From the NCBI GenBank assembly GCA_019455045.1, contig JACFND010000011.1, positions 1-59,299 on the forward strand: 59,299 nt of DNA, read 5' to 3'. This document shows, piece by piece, positions 27,398 through 36,250 of the stretch. The position numbers and the translations under genes are program-made. Under the pieces are notes generated by a model, which saw nothing but the letters and a program-made list of their open reading frames with translations, made no database searches and was not told the DNA's origin. How positions within the stretch are numbered: position 1 is the stretch's first letter; each line of letters begins with the position of its first letter. The stretch is from Flavobacteriia bacterium. GTDB lineage: Bacteria; Bacteroidota; Bacteroidia; Flavobacteriales; Weeksellaceae.

Positions 27398-27690
27398 CTT
27401 GTTGGATGTGGAGCGCTGGGTGTAGGATGCCTGATGCCGGATGCAGGGTGATTTTTCTGTCATATCTTCTAAATTCTAATTTCTAACTTGGAACCTGACA
27501 CAAGCGAAGCGAACTGTACGAAGTAAAACCTGAAAATCTGATAATTTATGGGCAGAATCAGATATAATATTTACAGCTTCATCTGTGAAAATCTGTGTCA
27601 TCTGTGAGAAATTAAATTTGACCAATGAAAAAATCTAACTTCTAATTTCTAATTTCTGATTTCTAACCTCTAACTTTAAAAAGCCTAAAA
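27398..27690. repeat. Degenerate heptamer repeats plus ATCTGTG repeat
   Basis: The 308-base gap after yidC holds quasi-periodic sequence rather than a gene. At 27398-27460 there are seven-base-spaced words of the GGATGCC/GGGTGTA type. At 27466-27495 and 27637-27680 there are words of the TTCTAAT/TTCTAAC type. Between them (27566-27615) lies a run of ATCTGTG words. The first part matches, in reverse orientation, the repeat at 41388-41513; the others match 29615-29765. Confidence 0.65.
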
Positions 27691-27702
27691 CCCGGATTGA
27701 GT

Positions 27703-28140
27703 TTAAACCTTCCCATATTTGTTTTCCAAAAAATCAATCGTAGATTTCATAATTTTCTTGAGAACTTCCTGATCGATGTCCGAAAGCTTTTTGACATAAA
27801 TACATGATTTTCCCATTTTAAATTTTCCGAGATTATCAAGCAGTTCCTGCTGATCTTTCTGATCTTCACAACCCGAGTTGACATAGAGCGTCAGCGCGGT
27901 TTTTCGGGGCGAAAATCCAACCAGCGGCCAGTCTCCTTCCTGTCTGCTTCTCTCGGATTTGTAATGGTATTTCCCAAATCCGATGATCGAAGCACCCCAC
28001 ATTTTCGGTTCATATCCGGTGAAATCCTGCATCATTTTGAGCAACTCAAAACTGTCTTTCTTTTTCTGTTCTGTGTCTGCAAACGAGCTGATGAATTCGT
28101 GCACATCAGCATCTGTCTGCTTTGTTTTGATTTCGGCCAT
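27703..28140 (-). CDS. DUF1801 domain protein
   Basis: A 145-residue cytoplasmic protein. The pattern MWGASIIGFGKYHYKSERSR, then GDWPLVGFSPRKTALTLYV and KFKMGKSCIYVKKLSDID, is that of the DUF1801/YdhG family (related to the iron-chaperone frataxin-like fold in some annotations; function not established). It is the last of four co-directional genes spaced by 13-41 bases. Confidence 0.88.
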   Translation of the reverse strand: MAEIKTKQTDADVHEFISSFADTEQKKKDSFELLKMMQDFTGYEPKMWGASIIGFGKYHYKSERSRQEGDWPLVGFSPRKTALTLYVNSGCEDQKDQQELLDNLGKFKMGKSCIYVKKLSDIDQEVLKKIMKSTIDFLENKYGKV

Positions 28141-28153
28141 GTCCGGTTTTTTT

Positions 28154-28510
28154 TTATTTTCTTAAAATCTTTTCCATCGGTCTTCCTTTTGCCAGTTCGT
28201 CAATCATTTTGTCAAGATAACGAATCTGACGCATCCGTTCTTCTTCAATTTCCTCAATTCGATAACCGCAGATCACACCCGTGATTTTTGCAGCATTCGG
28301 ATTGATTTGTGGTGCATTTGAAAAAAAGCTTTCAAAATCGGTTTTGTCATCAATGATTTTTTGAAGCTGTTCGCTGCTGTATCCGGTCAGCCAGCAGATG
28401 ATTTCATCCACTTCTTCTTTTGAACGTCCTTTTTTTTCGGCCTTTGAGATATAGTGCGGATAGACCGAAGCAAAGGACATTTTGTAAACTCTCGAATTGT
28501 CTGTTTTCAT
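28154..28510 (-). CDS. DUF2200 family protein
   Basis: A 118-residue cytoplasmic protein matching DUF2200 from its pattern ([53 protein letters not shown]). The function is unknown. It lies 14 bases after the YCII-like gene and 13 before the DUF1801 gene, probably one operon. Confidence 0.88.
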   Translation of the reverse strand: MKTDNSRVYKMSFASVYPHYISKAEKKGRSKEEVDEIICWLTGYSSEQLQKIIDDKTDFESFFSNAPQINPNAAKITGVICGYRIEEIEEERMRQIRYLDKMIDELAKGRPMEKILRK

Positions 28511-28524
28511 TTTTTAATTTTTTG

Positions 28525-28992
28525 TCAGGGTTTCAATTTCCAGATTTTATCTGAAGCCGGCAGATATTCTGACAGCGCAGCCGAACCGTACCAATTGTAA
28601 ATTTCATAATCGAGCAGTCTGTTTTTTATGGCCGGATCGGTTTTCAGCAGTTCTTCAGCTTCTTCAATTGACCCGATTTTGTCCAGAATAAAGATTCCTC
28701 TGTAATTGTTGTCATTTTTTCCGAGCGGTCCGGCGACGATGATTTTGCCCTCCTCAACCAGTCTGTTTATATTTTCAAGATGACCTCTGAAACTCTCACC
28801 GATCAGCGATTTATCATCTGTTTTGTTGTCACCCGAAGTGAGTATGACCAGAAATAAGCTTTTCATTCCGTAGTCGTCAGCACCCAGCTTTTCGGCAAGC
28901 GCTTTGTCATAATTCGGATTTGACTGATTTTCTGTTTGACCAAAAGTCGTACTGATTACCATAGAAATGATTAAAAACAGACCGTATTTCAT
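28525..28992 (-). CDS. Exported YCII-related protein
   Basis: A 155-residue protein with a signal peptide (MKYGLFLIISMVISTTFGQ) and a YCII-type ferredoxin-like domain (FLVILTSGDN, GHLENINRLVEEGKIIVAGP, FILDKIGSIEEAEELLKTDP). YCII domains are usually cytoplasmic, so export is a mild oddity but is seen in other Bacteroidetes. Catalytic function is unknown. It is the second gene of the four-gene unit. Confidence 0.85.
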   Translation of the reverse strand: MKYGLFLIISMVISTTFGQTENQSNPNYDKALAEKLGADDYGMKSLFLVILTSGDNKTDDKSLIGESFRGHLENINRLVEEGKIIVAGPLGKNDNNYRGIFILDKIGSIEEAEELLKTDPAIKNRLLDYEIYNWYGSAALSEYLPASDKIWKLKP

Positions 28993-29033
28993 ATTGATGA
29001 TTTTTTTTCGGATTTAAATTTAATCATTCATTG

Positions 29034-29582
29034 TCATTTTTCCTCACTTTGATTTTCAAAATCAGTTTTTTTAATCTGAAACCAAAGATGTTCGATTCCG
29101 TCCAAATCAAATTTTTCAATCCATCTGAAACCTGATTTTTTCAGAATATTTATCGAATTGATATTTTCAGTTTCCGCCATTGCAAACACTTCTACTGTAC
29201 CGATTTTTTCAAATGCATATTTGAGTGAAGCGACGGCAGCCTCTGTGGCATATCCGTTTCCCCAGTGTTTTCTGATCAGCCGATAGCCGAGATCATAATA
29301 ATCTTTGTGATGATTGGTCAATTCGGTCACAAATTTCAATCCTGCCCAGCCGATAAATTCATCTGTTGATTTGCTGACAATTGCCCAGCGGCCGATCCCG
29401 TTGTCGATATACTGCTGTCTGATAAATTGAATTGCATCTGTAATTTGATTGATGTTTTTCACCGGATCATTTCCAAGAAATCTGTGAACCTCCGGATCAG
29501 AATCCAGCTCAAACATTTTGTCCGCATCGGACGGAAGGATTTCCCTTAAAATCAATCGTTCTGTTTCAGCAAATATTTTCAT
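29034..29582 (-). CDS. GNAT family N-acetyltransferase (RimJ/RimL type)
   Basis: A 182-residue acetyltransferase. The ATG at 29582 starts MKIFAETERLILREI, the usual beginning of this group; a TTG five codons earlier is less likely. The acetyl-CoA site follows: LGYRLIRKHWGNGYATEAAVASLKYAF, of which RKHWGNGYATEA is the pyrophosphate loop. NSINILKKSGFRWIEK is the following helix-strand. The substrate (ribosomal protein or small molecule) is unknown. First gene of the four-gene unit with YCII, DUF2200 and DUF1801. Confidence 0.92.
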   Translation of the reverse strand: MKIFAETERLILREILPSDADKMFELDSDPEVHRFLGNDPVKNINQITDAIQFIRQQYIDNGIGRWAIVSKSTDEFIGWAGLKFVTELTNHHKDYYDLGYRLIRKHWGNGYATEAAVASLKYAFEKIGTVEVFAMAETENINSINILKKSGFRWIEKFDLDGIEHLWFQIKKTDFENQSEEK

Positions 29583-29614
29583 CGATGCAATATACAATCA
29601 AAATTGAATTGTTT

Positions 29615-29765
29615 TATTAATGATTCATCTGTGCAAATCAGTGTCATCTGTGTGGAATTAGTTTTGATCAATGAAAAAAATCTTCTAAATTCTAACTTCT
29701 AATTTCTAATCTCTAATTTTAAAAGTCTCATGTCTATTTGTCTCATGTCTCACGTCTTTTTTTTT
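29615..29765. repeat. ATCTGTG repeat plus heptamer repeats
   Basis: The gap between the GNAT gene and the DoxX-like gene holds ATCTGTG-type words (29622-29660) followed by TTCTAAT/TTCTAAC heptamers (29683-29720) and GTCTCAT/GTCTATT/GTCTCAC words (29727-29760). The order repeats that seen at 27566-27680. Confidence 0.65.
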
Positions 29766-29819
29766 AAATTAACATTTCTCATTAATATCAATTAAATTTG
29801 AATCCCAAAACATCAAACT

Positions 29820-30221
29820 ATGGAACACCTGGCCGAAATATTTATACTGCTGATGCTCGCAGTCGCTTTTCTGCAGTCGGGCATCGATAAAATAACCGAT
29901 TGGAAAGGAAATCTTGAATTTCATTCTCAACATTTTGAGAAATCACCCTTCAAAAGTCTGGTGAAAACCAATCTTTTTATCGTGCTGATACTCGAACTGG
30001 TTTCGGGCTCGCTTTCATTGATTTCAGCTGTGATTATTTTTGTAAACGGTGATATCAGTCTGGCAAAAACAGCAGCGATTTTGTCTGTGGTCACTCTGGG
30101 CAGTCTGTTTACCGGTCAGCGTCTGGCAAAGGATTATGCGGGCGCTCAGACCATCGTTGTCTATCTGATTCCGGTTTTTCTGCTGCTCTGGCTTCTTTTT
30201 GGTCAGCAGCCCGCTGTTTAA
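29820..30221 (+). CDS. DoxX-like four-helix membrane protein
   Basis: A 133-residue inner-membrane protein with four predicted helices. The start AEIFILLMLAVAFLQSGIDK and the later FTGQRLAKDYAGAQTIVVYL fit the DoxX/DoxD family. The function of most members is unclear (redox or quinone related in some). It is convergent with the M19-like gene; the two stop codons overlap by 4 bases. Confidence 0.8.
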   Translation: MEHLAEIFILLMLAVAFLQSGIDKITDWKGNLEFHSQHFEKSPFKSLVKTNLFIVLILELVSGSLSLISAVIIFVNGDISLAKTAAILSVVTLGSLFTGQRLAKDYAGAQTIVVYLIPVFLLLWLLFGQQPAV

Positions 30222-31972
30222 ACCGCTCCGGCTTTTCCGGCCAGCCAGTTGTTGACAAAACGTTTTCCGTTTTCAAACATGATTTTTCTGACTTTTGATT
30301 TCAGTTTGTTCAGATCGGTGAGTTCGTGCTGAATCGATTCGACACCTCCGTTTTCTTCGTAATAAGCTTTTGCAGCAATCGGCAGCCATTTGAGCAGATT
30401 GTATTCCAGATCGTCTATTCCGGTCACATTGTAACAGATTTTCATTGGTTCGATCATTCCGTCATAGTCAGAACCGATACAGATATGGTTCCAAGGATCA
30501 GTTGAATTTTTTGATTTCAGCATCGCCACATTTACGATATGAATAATATTGAAACACAGACAAAGCGGATGTCTTTCCTCTTTGGTTGGAACGGTCCAGC
30601 TTTCCAATTGTTCCTGCATCATTTCAAATCTTCCTTCTTCCAGATTCTGAAGCCTGATATTCGGGAAATGTGTCTGAAAATCTGAAGTGGACAAAAACTC
30701 GCTGGTGTCAGAAGAACTCAATCCGATTTTTGACTGAAAGCCGATGATGCGTACATCCAGATTGACACCGATCAGACCGTTGCTGTTGATGACTTCAACG
30801 ATGTCCTCATCCATCAGATTGATCGACCACGGATTGAAACTGAATTGGTTGTTGATAAACGAGCCCCATTTTCCGCAGGATTTTCTTTCGGTTCTGACTT
30901 CAACCGATTTGACGCCGCCTGTGCTGAAAACCTTTGATTTATCTGTGATTATCGCTTCCTTCCATTCGTTGACCGAATATCCGGTAACACCCATGTGTGA
31001 AGCCACCAGCGGATCTTTGATGTTGTTTGATTTTCTGAATGCATACAGATCCATCCTCGATTTTAAACCAAGATGTTTGATATCCGCAAGCACCGGTGCT
31101 TTCACAGATTTTCCTTCATTGTCGGTAAGTTTGAGATCAGAAAAAGCTTTGATCAGTTCATACCCCATACGGCTGATTCCGTTTCCGGTCGGATAAAATG
31201 CGGAATGCTGCAGCATCTTCAGCCCGAAGGCATGGGTCGCCAGATTTTGTTCCGCAATATGGGTCAGATGGGTGATGGTCATATACATCATATCCATATC
31301 GTTGTCCCACAGTAGCTGCATAAAATCCTTAAAACTCTCGGCCGGATTGATCCCAATTTTGGGTCCGCGGTTCATGCTTTTTACAAATGAATCTTTCTGG
31401 TCATAAGCGGCATACTGAGCCATCGAATCATGAACCAGCGTCTGTCCGACTTTGAGTCTTGAAAGATTATGACCGCCTTCCAACGAAATCAAAAGTTTCA
31501 GTTTTGAATTTTTTGACAGTGAATCCAGATTTTTGTGCAATTTTCTGCAAATCATTTCCACCCGATTGTCTCCTTTTGAAATCTGACGGTACAGATCCAG
31601 TTCCTTGAGCATCATCCGGTAATACGAAATTTCACCTCTCTCGACCAGTTCAAAATATTTCTGATCCATTGGTTTTGTAAAGCTGCTTTTGAGGATTGAA
31701 GCCAGAAAACCCCGGCTGTTTGCAAAACCGTATTCGAGATTGGCAAGTGCCGCATTCCCGATCTGTACACCGCTGCTGATGCAGTCACCAACCGCCGACT
31801 GACTTTGAAGGATGTGCAAAAACCAGTCATCGACTTTTTCTGCAATCTTGTTTTTCAGATTAATTTTTTCCTCCAATTCTTCCGCATTTCTTTGGGTCGG
31901 AAAAGCCGGTTCATAATTGGTAATGAATTTCTTAAAGGTCGGATGAAAATGCAAATCAAAATAATCGGTCAT
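30218..31972 (-). CDS. Large M19-like (renal dipeptidase-type) metallohydrolase
   Basis: A 584-residue protein without signal peptide. Metal-site motifs of the amidohydrolase/M19 fold are visible in order: DLHFHP (residues 6-11), ISLEGGHN (about 170), TITHLTHIAEQN (about 245), VASHMGVTGYS (about 335) and HICIGSDYDGMIEP (about 515). M19 dipeptidases are usually 320-450 residues, so this one carries about 150 extra residues, mainly insertions around residues 10-160 and 340-470. The substrate is unknown. It lies 32 bases downstream of the dual-protease gene and is probably co-transcribed with it. Confidence 0.8.
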   Translation of the reverse strand: MTDYFDLHFHPTFKKFITNYEPAFPTQRNAEELEEKINLKNKIAEKVDDWFLHILQSQSAVGDCISSGVQIGNAALANLEYGFANSRGFLASILKSSFTKPMDQKYFELVERGEISYYRMMLKELDLYRQISKGDNRVEMICRKLHKNLDSLSKNSKLKLLISLEGGHNLSRLKVGQTLVHDSMAQYAAYDQKDSFVKSMNRGPKIGINPAESFKDFMQLLWDNDMDMMYMTITHLTHIAEQNLATHAFGLKMLQHSAFYPTGNGISRMGYELIKAFSDLKLTDNEGKSVKAPVLADIKHLGLKSRMDLYAFRKSNNIKDPLVASHMGVTGYSVNEWKEAIITDKSKVFSTGGVKSVEVRTERKSCGKWGSFINNQFSFNPWSINLMDEDIVEVINSNGLIGVNLDVRIIGFQSKIGLSSSDTSEFLSTSDFQTHFPNIRLQNLEEGRFEMMQEQLESWTVPTKEERHPLCLCFNIIHIVNVAMLKSKNSTDPWNHICIGSDYDGMIEPMKICYNVTGIDDLEYNLLKWLPIAAKAYYEENGGVESIQHELTDLNKLKSKVRKIMFENGKRFVNNWLAGKAGAV

Positions 31973-32004
31973 TTTTTTAGATTTTGAGTGAATGGCTGAA
32001 TTTT

Positions 32005-34815
32005 TTACTGATAACTTTCAAAATACATCTTCAGTATCGGATTGGCGCCGTCCTGTTTCGGATCAGCGGTACTTTCAAACACAGATTTTGCTGATTTGTT
32101 CGCCAGAGCTTCAAGTGCAGCCTGTGCTCTGGGTGTGAGTTCTGATTCGGTTACAAAACTTTCGGGACCGGGTTTGATCTTTTTCACAATCACCTGCCAC
32201 AGATAATGGACGCCTTCGCGTATGCCCAAATCCCAGCTTGGTTTTCCTTTGCTGTCAGAATAGGCATATCTTAGAACAGATGCAGCAGGAAGCGGTTCGG
32301 CAAGCAACAGCTGAATATCCAACAGACCGCTGCCGTAATTTTTTGTATCCCAATTGGAAGGTTTGTTTTTTGAAGCCGAAACCCTCAAACAATGTCTGAA
32401 AGCCTCGACCACCTGCCAGGGCTGATTGTATTTTGACAGTTTGTCCAGATGTTTTGCTTTCCACAGTATGGCCGCTGCTGCAACATGCGGTGTCGCATAA
32501 CTTGTTCCGCTTCCGTAAGCCATAATTTCTTGCAAATCTTTATTTTCAAACGGAACATATACATCTTCACCCGGCGCGGACACATCCACTGTGGTTCCGT
32601 AACTGCTGCCTTTCCAAGGTTTTCGGTTCGGATTGAAGGCTGCCACAGCAACCGTCCCCGGATAGAGCGCGGGCGCAACCACCATTTCAACTTCGTTTCC
32701 GGCTGCACAAACCCAGATCAGACCGCGGTCATAAACCGATTTTGCAACTTCGTAAAGCATCGGTCTCGGATAACTTCCCATGCTCATCGTCACCACGTCC
32801 GCATTGGTATAGGCAGCGTGATTGATCGAATCGACCAGATTTTTCCCGCGTCCGATCAGCACTACCGATTGCGAAATCCGGTAGGGAATCATTCTGAATC
32901 TCAAACCGCTGTCATTGAAAAGTAAACCGTAATTTCCGTTCTGGTCAAAATTTGAACGGGTGTTCCCGATTACGATACTCGCAGTTCTGGTGCCGTGTCC
33001 CGGATATTTGAGAAGTCCGTCATCCATGGCATCTGATGCGTTGTTGTCATTGTCGATAAAATCCATGTCCTCATTCAGATTGTATCCGTTTTCGACTTTT
33101 GACAAATCGGTATAACCGGTATCGAGCTGAACCAGTTTCAGTTTTGAAAGATTACTGCTGATGATTGACCAGTCTTTGAGTTCACTCAGTTTTTTTGGCA
33201 TATTCACTGCCTTTCTGTTCCATGCACGCAAAGCATCCCAGTCTTTTTTTGAAATCAGATCTTTTGTAAAATAAGAAGTTTTCCAATGATCTATAAATTC
33301 GGGCTCGTTCCATTTTGCAAAACGGTTTTTCACGCTTTCAGTCGTTTCAACCGTATCTTCGTCGCTTCTGACATATTCACGCTGAACATCCGTATCGGCA
33401 GGAAGATCGGGAGTTGCGGTATCGATCTGCGGCAAAGCTTCGAGTTCTTCCGCAATGTCCCACGGATTTTTTGAAGTCATCAGACTGATGTAAAAATATC
33501 TTTTTTCTTCGGGAACGGTCGAAAGCGGAAATACTGCTTCGTTGGTCAGTATGCCGGGATAAATCTGACGATGATTCATGATCCAGTCGGTCTGAAGATT
33601 TTCAATATCAGAAAACTGAATTTCAAAAAACTGATGCTGCTTTCCTGAAGTCGTATCGGTTGGAGTCGAAATCTGCGGATCTGAAATCGGATCTGTTACC
33701 GGTATTTCTGGTTCGTCAATGTCCTGTATCGGCATCGGATCAGAATCGGGTATATCGATCAGCGGATCGCTGGTCGGCAGTGAGGGCTGCGATTTGTTTT
33801 CTGCGGTACATTCTTCCAACAGTTGTTTTTTGACTGCTTGCATTTTATTTGGAACCTCAATTCCTCTGATCGCCTTCAGTATGCTGCTCACCCGGATTCC
33901 TTCGTTTCCGATCCAGTCGATGTCCTCATCCCGATCGCCCGCTCTGACGATTCCGCCGTCTTTTCTCAGCCAGTTTCCATGATCGTCCTTTTTGGGCACG
34001 CCGCTGTGATGAAGCGCAACCACTTCGCCGGTTCCCAAACCGACCACCATCGCACCCGACGAACCGGGCAGTGTGTCAGACTCATAAATCAGAAAATCAT
34101 CAGACAGCGTCAGCATACGGATGTCTCTTAAAACGATTTTTTTGTAATCTCCTTTCGGATGCTGAATCACAACACAGTGTTCGCCTTCAACGATTTTTCC
34201 AAGATTTTCGTCCAATATTGCATTTGGGATTTCAGTGACCGGGGTACCTTCGTTTGAAACCTCATTGATGGCGACAATCGTAAAATCAAGGCCGCTGAAC
34301 GGATCATCCGCCTTTTTATCAAACGGAGAAGTCATAAAAAATTTCTCGGGTTTAAAACTGAAGGTTTTGGGTGTAAGCGGTTCATATCTTTCGTTCAGTT
34401 CGTAATCAAACTGAATAAATGACTGTTTTGCAGTTTTTGCATCCGGAAACACATGATGATTGGTAATCACGATGCCGGGCGCAATCTGAAATCCTGTGGC
34501 ATATCCTGAATTTCCGGTTTGTCCGCCGATTACGATCCGTCCGACACAGTCTGCGAGTTTGAAAATCTTTTTCAGTACCAGTATATCCTGAAAATTCGGT
34601 ACGCCGTTGATTCTTTCCAGCGCCATTTCGGGCGGCAGATGTTCTCTTGCCAGCCTTTTTCTCAAAATATCCGGATTGCTCTGGATTTCATACAGACTTG
34701 CTTCGCCCGCGCGATTCCGTCTGATTCCCTCCTGAACGGTGTGGATGTGTTTGTGATTGAAGTTGAAACGGCTGAATGCAGAATCAGCCAGTTTTTTTGA
34801 AACGATTTCTTTCAT
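32005..34815 (-). CDS. Trypsin-like (S1) plus subtilisin-like (S8) fusion protease
   Basis: A 936-residue protein with two complete protease domains and no signal peptide. The N-terminal ~85 residues are helical. A V8/trypsin-like domain follows: H120 or H121 (VITNHHVF), D177 (GLDFTIVA) and S253 (LPGSSGAMVV). A Pro/Asp-rich linker (about 340-390) leads to an intermediate region. The subtilase domain has D565 (QLDTGYTD), H607 (YPGHGTRTAS), oxyanion N707 (AAGNEVE) and S772 (GTSYATPHVAAA). About 100 C-terminal residues are unassigned. The architecture and apparent cytoplasmic location suggest a processing cascade, possibly in a conflict or stress system. That role is inference. Confidence 0.9.
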   Translation of the reverse strand: MKEIVSKKLADSAFSRFNFNHKHIHTVQEGIRRNRAGEASLYEIQSNPDILRKRLAREHLPPEMALERINGVPNFQDILVLKKIFKLADCVGRIVIGGQTGNSGYATGFQIAPGIVITNHHVFPDAKTAKQSFIQFDYELNERYEPLTPKTFSFKPEKFFMTSPFDKKADDPFSGLDFTIVAINEVSNEGTPVTEIPNAILDENLGKIVEGEHCVVIQHPKGDYKKIVLRDIRMLTLSDDFLIYESDTLPGSSGAMVVGLGTGEVVALHHSGVPKKDDHGNWLRKDGGIVRAGDRDEDIDWIGNEGIRVSSILKAIRGIEVPNKMQAVKKQLLEECTAENKSQPSLPTSDPLIDIPDSDPMPIQDIDEPEIPVTDPISDPQISTPTDTTSGKQHQFFEIQFSDIENLQTDWIMNHRQIYPGILTNEAVFPLSTVPEEKRYFYISLMTSKNPWDIAEELEALPQIDTATPDLPADTDVQREYVRSDEDTVETTESVKNRFAKWNEPEFIDHWKTSYFTKDLISKKDWDALRAWNRKAVNMPKKLSELKDWSIISSNLSKLKLVQLDTGYTDLSKVENGYNLNEDMDFIDNDNNASDAMDDGLLKYPGHGTRTASIVIGNTRSNFDQNGNYGLLFNDSGLRFRMIPYRISQSVVLIGRGKNLVDSINHAAYTNADVVTMSMGSYPRPMLYEVAKSVYDRGLIWVCAAGNEVEMVVAPALYPGTVAVAAFNPNRKPWKGSSYGTTVDVSAPGEDVYVPFENKDLQEIMAYGSGTSYATPHVAAAAILWKAKHLDKLSKYNQPWQVVEAFRHCLRVSASKNKPSNWDTKNYGSGLLDIQLLLAEPLPAASVLRYAYSDSKGKPSWDLGIREGVHYLWQVIVKKIKPGPESFVTESELTPRAQAALEALANKSAKSVFESTADPKQDGANPILKMYFESYQ

Positions 34816-34918
34816 AATCGGCAGTTGTTTTTTTAGTAATAGAGAACTGCAAGATACGATTTTTTGAGTGGTGGCTTTAATTTTTTTTTGGTTAATATTG
34901 TATTCGGGATTTTATGGC

Positions 34919-34945
34919 TGTAAAGACGAACGGCCCGTCTTAACA
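34919..34945. repeat. Degenerate copy of the GTAGAGACGAACGG palindrome
   Basis: The left arm TGTAAAGACGAACGG differs by one base from the perfect palindrome at 35553-35582. The right arm is shortened by three bases. It lies 14 bases before the ATG of the AT-rich lipoprotein gene, so the two copies flank that gene. Confidence 0.65.
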
Positions 34946-34958
34946 AAAGGAAGAAGAG

Positions 34959-35543
34959 ATGAAAGGACTCACAAATCTTTTTGGTATAGTTTTAATTTTG
35001 GTTTTTATGATTTCATGTAATGATCATAATTCTGAAATCAGTCACCAGGATTTTAAATTTTCTGATGAAAGAAATGATGCTGTCATCCAATTGAAGAGTA
35101 AAATCAAAATTGACTTTCCGGCTGAACTTTATTACAATGTCATCCTGAATAAAGAAAAAAATGATTCTGTAATTGAATCTTATTTTTTATTTGAAGGCAA
35201 TAAATATTCGATGCCAAAGAATTTTCATAATGACGGGAAAAGATATGAGTATTCTTTGTTTCCTGATTATAAGTCTCCTAATATCCTGGTTTCCAAAAGT
35301 TATGTTTTTGAAAATTTTTCAGTGATAATTATCAGAGGTGAAAATCCTTTCTGTAATGGTTTTAACTGCACAACTTATTATATGCATGTATTAAAAATAA
35401 AGGATGATAAAATAGATATGAATGTTGTGTATGAATTTGATAATGAAGTTGAATTTGAAAATTTGGATGTGAAAATTTCAAATGAAAAAAACACAATTCA
35501 AATCATGAATAATGAAATGGTTTTGGATGAATTGATTTTGTAA
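34959..35543 (+). CDS. AT-rich putative lipoprotein, unknown function
   Basis: A 194-residue protein with a lipoprotein signal (MKGLTNLFGIVLILVFMISCNDH). The mature part is rich in Asn, Asp, Lys and beta-strand patterns (YYNVILNKEKNDSVIESYFL), with two Cys in FCNGFNCTTYY. I do not recognise the family. Base composition and codon use are clearly more AT-rich than the neighbouring proteases and dnaG, which suggests later acquisition. The gene is flanked on both sides by copies of one palindromic element. Confidence 0.75.
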   Translation: MKGLTNLFGIVLILVFMISCNDHNSEISHQDFKFSDERNDAVIQLKSKIKIDFPAELYYNVILNKEKNDSVIESYFLFEGNKYSMPKNFHNDGKRYEYSLFPDYKSPNILVSKSYVFENFSVIIIRGENPFCNGFNCTTYYMHVLKIKDDKIDMNVVYEFDNEVEFENLDVKISNEKNTIQIMNNEMVLDELIL

Positions 35544-35552
35544 TTCTAATGC

Positions 35553-35582
35553 TGTAGAGACGAACGGCCGTTCGTCTCTACA
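35553..35582. repeat. 30-bp perfect palindrome (MITE-like)
   Basis: TGTAGAGACGAACGG at 35553-35567 is followed directly by its exact reverse complement to 35582, with no loop. It lies 9 bases after the lipoprotein stop. It could act as a terminator for the upstream gene but has no T-run. Similar GTAGAGACG-type palindromes are, to my recollection, dispersed in several bacterial phyla. Confidence 0.85.
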
Positions 35583-35675
35583 AGAAAAGTTTAAATTTGA
35601 ATTTAATTTTTGAGATATAATTTTGGGGCGGGAGGCTGACGAATTAATTTAAAAAGAAAAAAGAAGTTTAAGAAA

Positions 35676-36110
35676 ATGAGAAAATTGATAACAGTCTTAT
35701 TATTGCTAATTGTCACGGCAGCTTGTGTAAATAATCAGATTATTTCAAAAAAGAAAAATCTGTCAATTTCATTTACCTGTTGTTTTAAATATGACAGAGT
35801 ATCTCTTTATATAAATGATTTTGAGATTTTTAAAGATTTAGAATTGGTCTCTGATCAGATTTTAAGTATTACACCTGTTTATGTACTGTATTCAAGAGAC
35901 GGATTGTTTACGATATATAATAATTCGGAAATTATCGATCAAAAGGAATTAAAATTAACCAATAAACTTATAAAGATAACAGTGGAAATCAATGGTCAAA
36001 AAACCATTGAAGAAATTGATCTGTCAAAAGGACATATAATAATAAATGGAACCGGAGCTGAGAACAGGGCTATTATCGGACAGCATAGGAAGCCTTTGAT
36101 CTTAGATTAA
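35676..36110 (+). CDS. AT-rich small putative lipoprotein, unknown function
   Basis: A 144-residue protein. The N-terminus MRKLITVLLLLIVTAACVNNQ ends in a lipobox (TAAC). The mature region looks like an all-beta domain (RVSLYINDFEIFKDLELVSD, KLIKITVEINGQKTIEEIDL). Like the gene before it, it is AT-rich relative to its neighbours. No family was recognised. The two lipoproteins are not similar to each other beyond their signals. Confidence 0.65.
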   Translation: MRKLITVLLLLIVTAACVNNQIISKKKNLSISFTCCFKYDRVSLYINDFEIFKDLELVSDQILSITPVYVLYSRDGLFTIYNNSEIIDQKELKLTNKLIKITVEINGQKTIEEIDLSKGHIIINGTGAENRAIIGQHRKPLILD

Positions 36111-36250
36111 ATAGGAATATTTTCGACCTTCAATTCAATCTTCACACAACAAAATAAATCTTTAGGTTTAAAAAAATAATTCTCAAATCAAATAAACAAA
36201 TCCCATTGACTTTGCTGAGTTGAATTTTTAAATAATCGTATTTTTACCAA

